Part shown: one piece after another, positions 63,531 through 64,000 of the stretch
Position numbering within the stretch: position 1 is the stretch's first letter
Layout of the letters: the number at the start of each line of letters is the position of its first letter
Assembly (NCBI GenBank): GCA_002344055.1
Contig: DDTH01000018.1
Coordinates: 219-64,218 of the forward strand
DNA from: Sphingomonadales bacterium UBA2369
GTDB lineage: Bacteria > Pseudomonadota > Alphaproteobacteria > Sphingomonadales > Sphingomonadaceae
Direction of reading: 5' to 3'
DNA length: 64,000 nt
Notes under the pieces: generated by a model
Seen by the model: only the letters and a program-made list of their open reading frames with translations
The model's database searches: none
What the model was told of the DNA's origin: nothing
Translations under genes and position numbers: made by a program

Positions 63531-64000
63531 CTAGGAAGGTTTGTTCATTCTGAAACGCAGGCGGACATAATCGGCGCGATAGGAGCCGTCCTCCTCGCGC
63601 AATTCGTCCGCCAGCCGCGCCTCGACCGCCTCCGCGATGGCGTCGCGCTCCTCGGCCGGAACGCCGCACACATCGAACCAGCCGGTGCGGAACGTCTTCA
63701 CCCAGCCGGCTATGCCGGTCGGCAGCGGCGTGGGACGGTCGATCAGCCATGCCTCGATCCGATCGAAGCCGGCGGCGGCATAGATGTCGCGAAACTCCTC
63801 CGGCGAGGCATACCATTGCGGATCGACCACCGGCACGTCGTAGCCGCGCTCGGTCAGTTCCTCGCGCACGCCACGGCGCAGGATTTCGAGATTGCCCTCC
63901 CCGCCCATCTCGCCGGCAAAGCGCCCACCGTCCCGCAGCAGCGCGAACACGCCCTTCGCCACCGCGGCGGGATCGAGCATCCAATGCAAAGCGGCATTGG
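63531..64000 (-). CDS. Class I SAM methyltransferase, N-terminus beyond window
   Basis: This is the C-terminal 156 residues of a SAM-dependent methyltransferase like trans-aconitate methyltransferase. The frame enters from the right edge as NAALHWMLDPAAVAKGVFALL, the conserved post-motif segment, followed by DGGRFAGEMGG. The SAM-binding part lies outside the window. The substrate is unknown. It ends 13 bases before gcvPA and may be transcribed with it. Confidence 0.85.
   Translation of the reverse strand, partial: NAALHWMLDPAAVAKGVFALLRDGGRFAGEMGGEGNLEILRRGVREELTERGYDVPVVDPQWYASPEEFRDIYAAAGFDRIEAWLIDRPTPLPTGIAGWVKTFRTGWFDVCGVPAEERDAIAEAVEARLADELREEDGSYRADYVRLRFRMNKPS

Noticed and set aside
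62159..63600. Glycine riboswitch before gcvPA
   Set aside because: Only 13 bases separate the genes, and no paired aptamer structure is visible.

Overview
The window looks like a chromosomal segment of a high-GC alphaproteobacterium, most probably a sphingomonad. The evidence is an ordered clpP/clpX/lon/HU block, a split glycine decarboxylase (gcvPA/gcvPB), a gatCAB operon, a PhaR/thiolase polyester locus, DUF3089, DUF938 and TMEM175 genes, and several short GC-rich palindromic repeats, one carrying the CCTGAGCTTGTCG core common in sphingomonads. No phage, plasmid, CRISPR or intact insertion sequence was found. Most genes are housekeeping and tightly packed, with many 1-4 base start/stop overlaps (ATGA, GTGA, TGATG).

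Layout. 0-2.5 kb: an exported protein of mixed base composition and a repeat-rich gap. 2.5-5.2 kb: an exported methyltransferase-fold protein, then a quorum-sensing-type LuxR regulator divergent from an outer-membrane barrel gene, with a perfect 20-base lux box between them. 5.2-8.3 kb: the polyhydroxyalkanoate locus (phaR, a PhaC-like hydrolase, thiolase). 8.3-15.2 kb: alcohol dehydrogenase, alanine racemase, an MHS-family transporter, an extradiol dioxygenase-like protein, CsaA, a uracil/hypoxanthine-DNA glycosylase-like protein and CysQ. 15.2-24 kb: WecB, a PBP1A-type penicillin-binding protein, an AceE-like transketolase with a palindromic repeat inserted in frame, MsrB and adenine deaminase. 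24-32 kb: purine phosphoribosyltransferase, gatCAB, an exported S9 peptidase, a DUF3089 hydrolase, RuvX and a 3'-5' exonuclease.

32-34.3 kb: small membrane proteins, two related exported proteins and tRNA-Val(CAC). 34.4-43.2 kb: HU, Lon, ClpX and ClpP, interrupted by glycerate kinase, an SLC13 permease and a PepSY protein. 43.2-46.8 kb: a ferredoxin-reductase-like flavoprotein and a NUDIX-DUF47 fusion next to a Pit phosphate transporter. 46.8-49.6 kb: a glutathione-dependent formaldehyde oxidation operon with cupin and VOC genes inside. 49.6-56.8 kb: moeA, a phosphotransferase, type II secretion minor pseudopilins (K, J, I, H) with a GspC-like gene, and a pair of PH-domain membrane proteins. 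56.9-64 kb: a lipoprotein methyltransferase, a degenerate PAP2 protein, DUF938, TMEM175, a less GC-rich barrel gene, gcvPB/gcvPA and a methyltransferase cut by the window end.

The most interesting signals are the LuxR/lux-box/outer-membrane-protein unit, the repeat inserted in frame in the transketolase gene (the same repeat is intergenic near 29.8 kb), the NUDIX-DUF47-Pit arrangement, and two methyltransferase-fold proteins that carry export signals. All functional calls come from reading the sequence; no database search was run.
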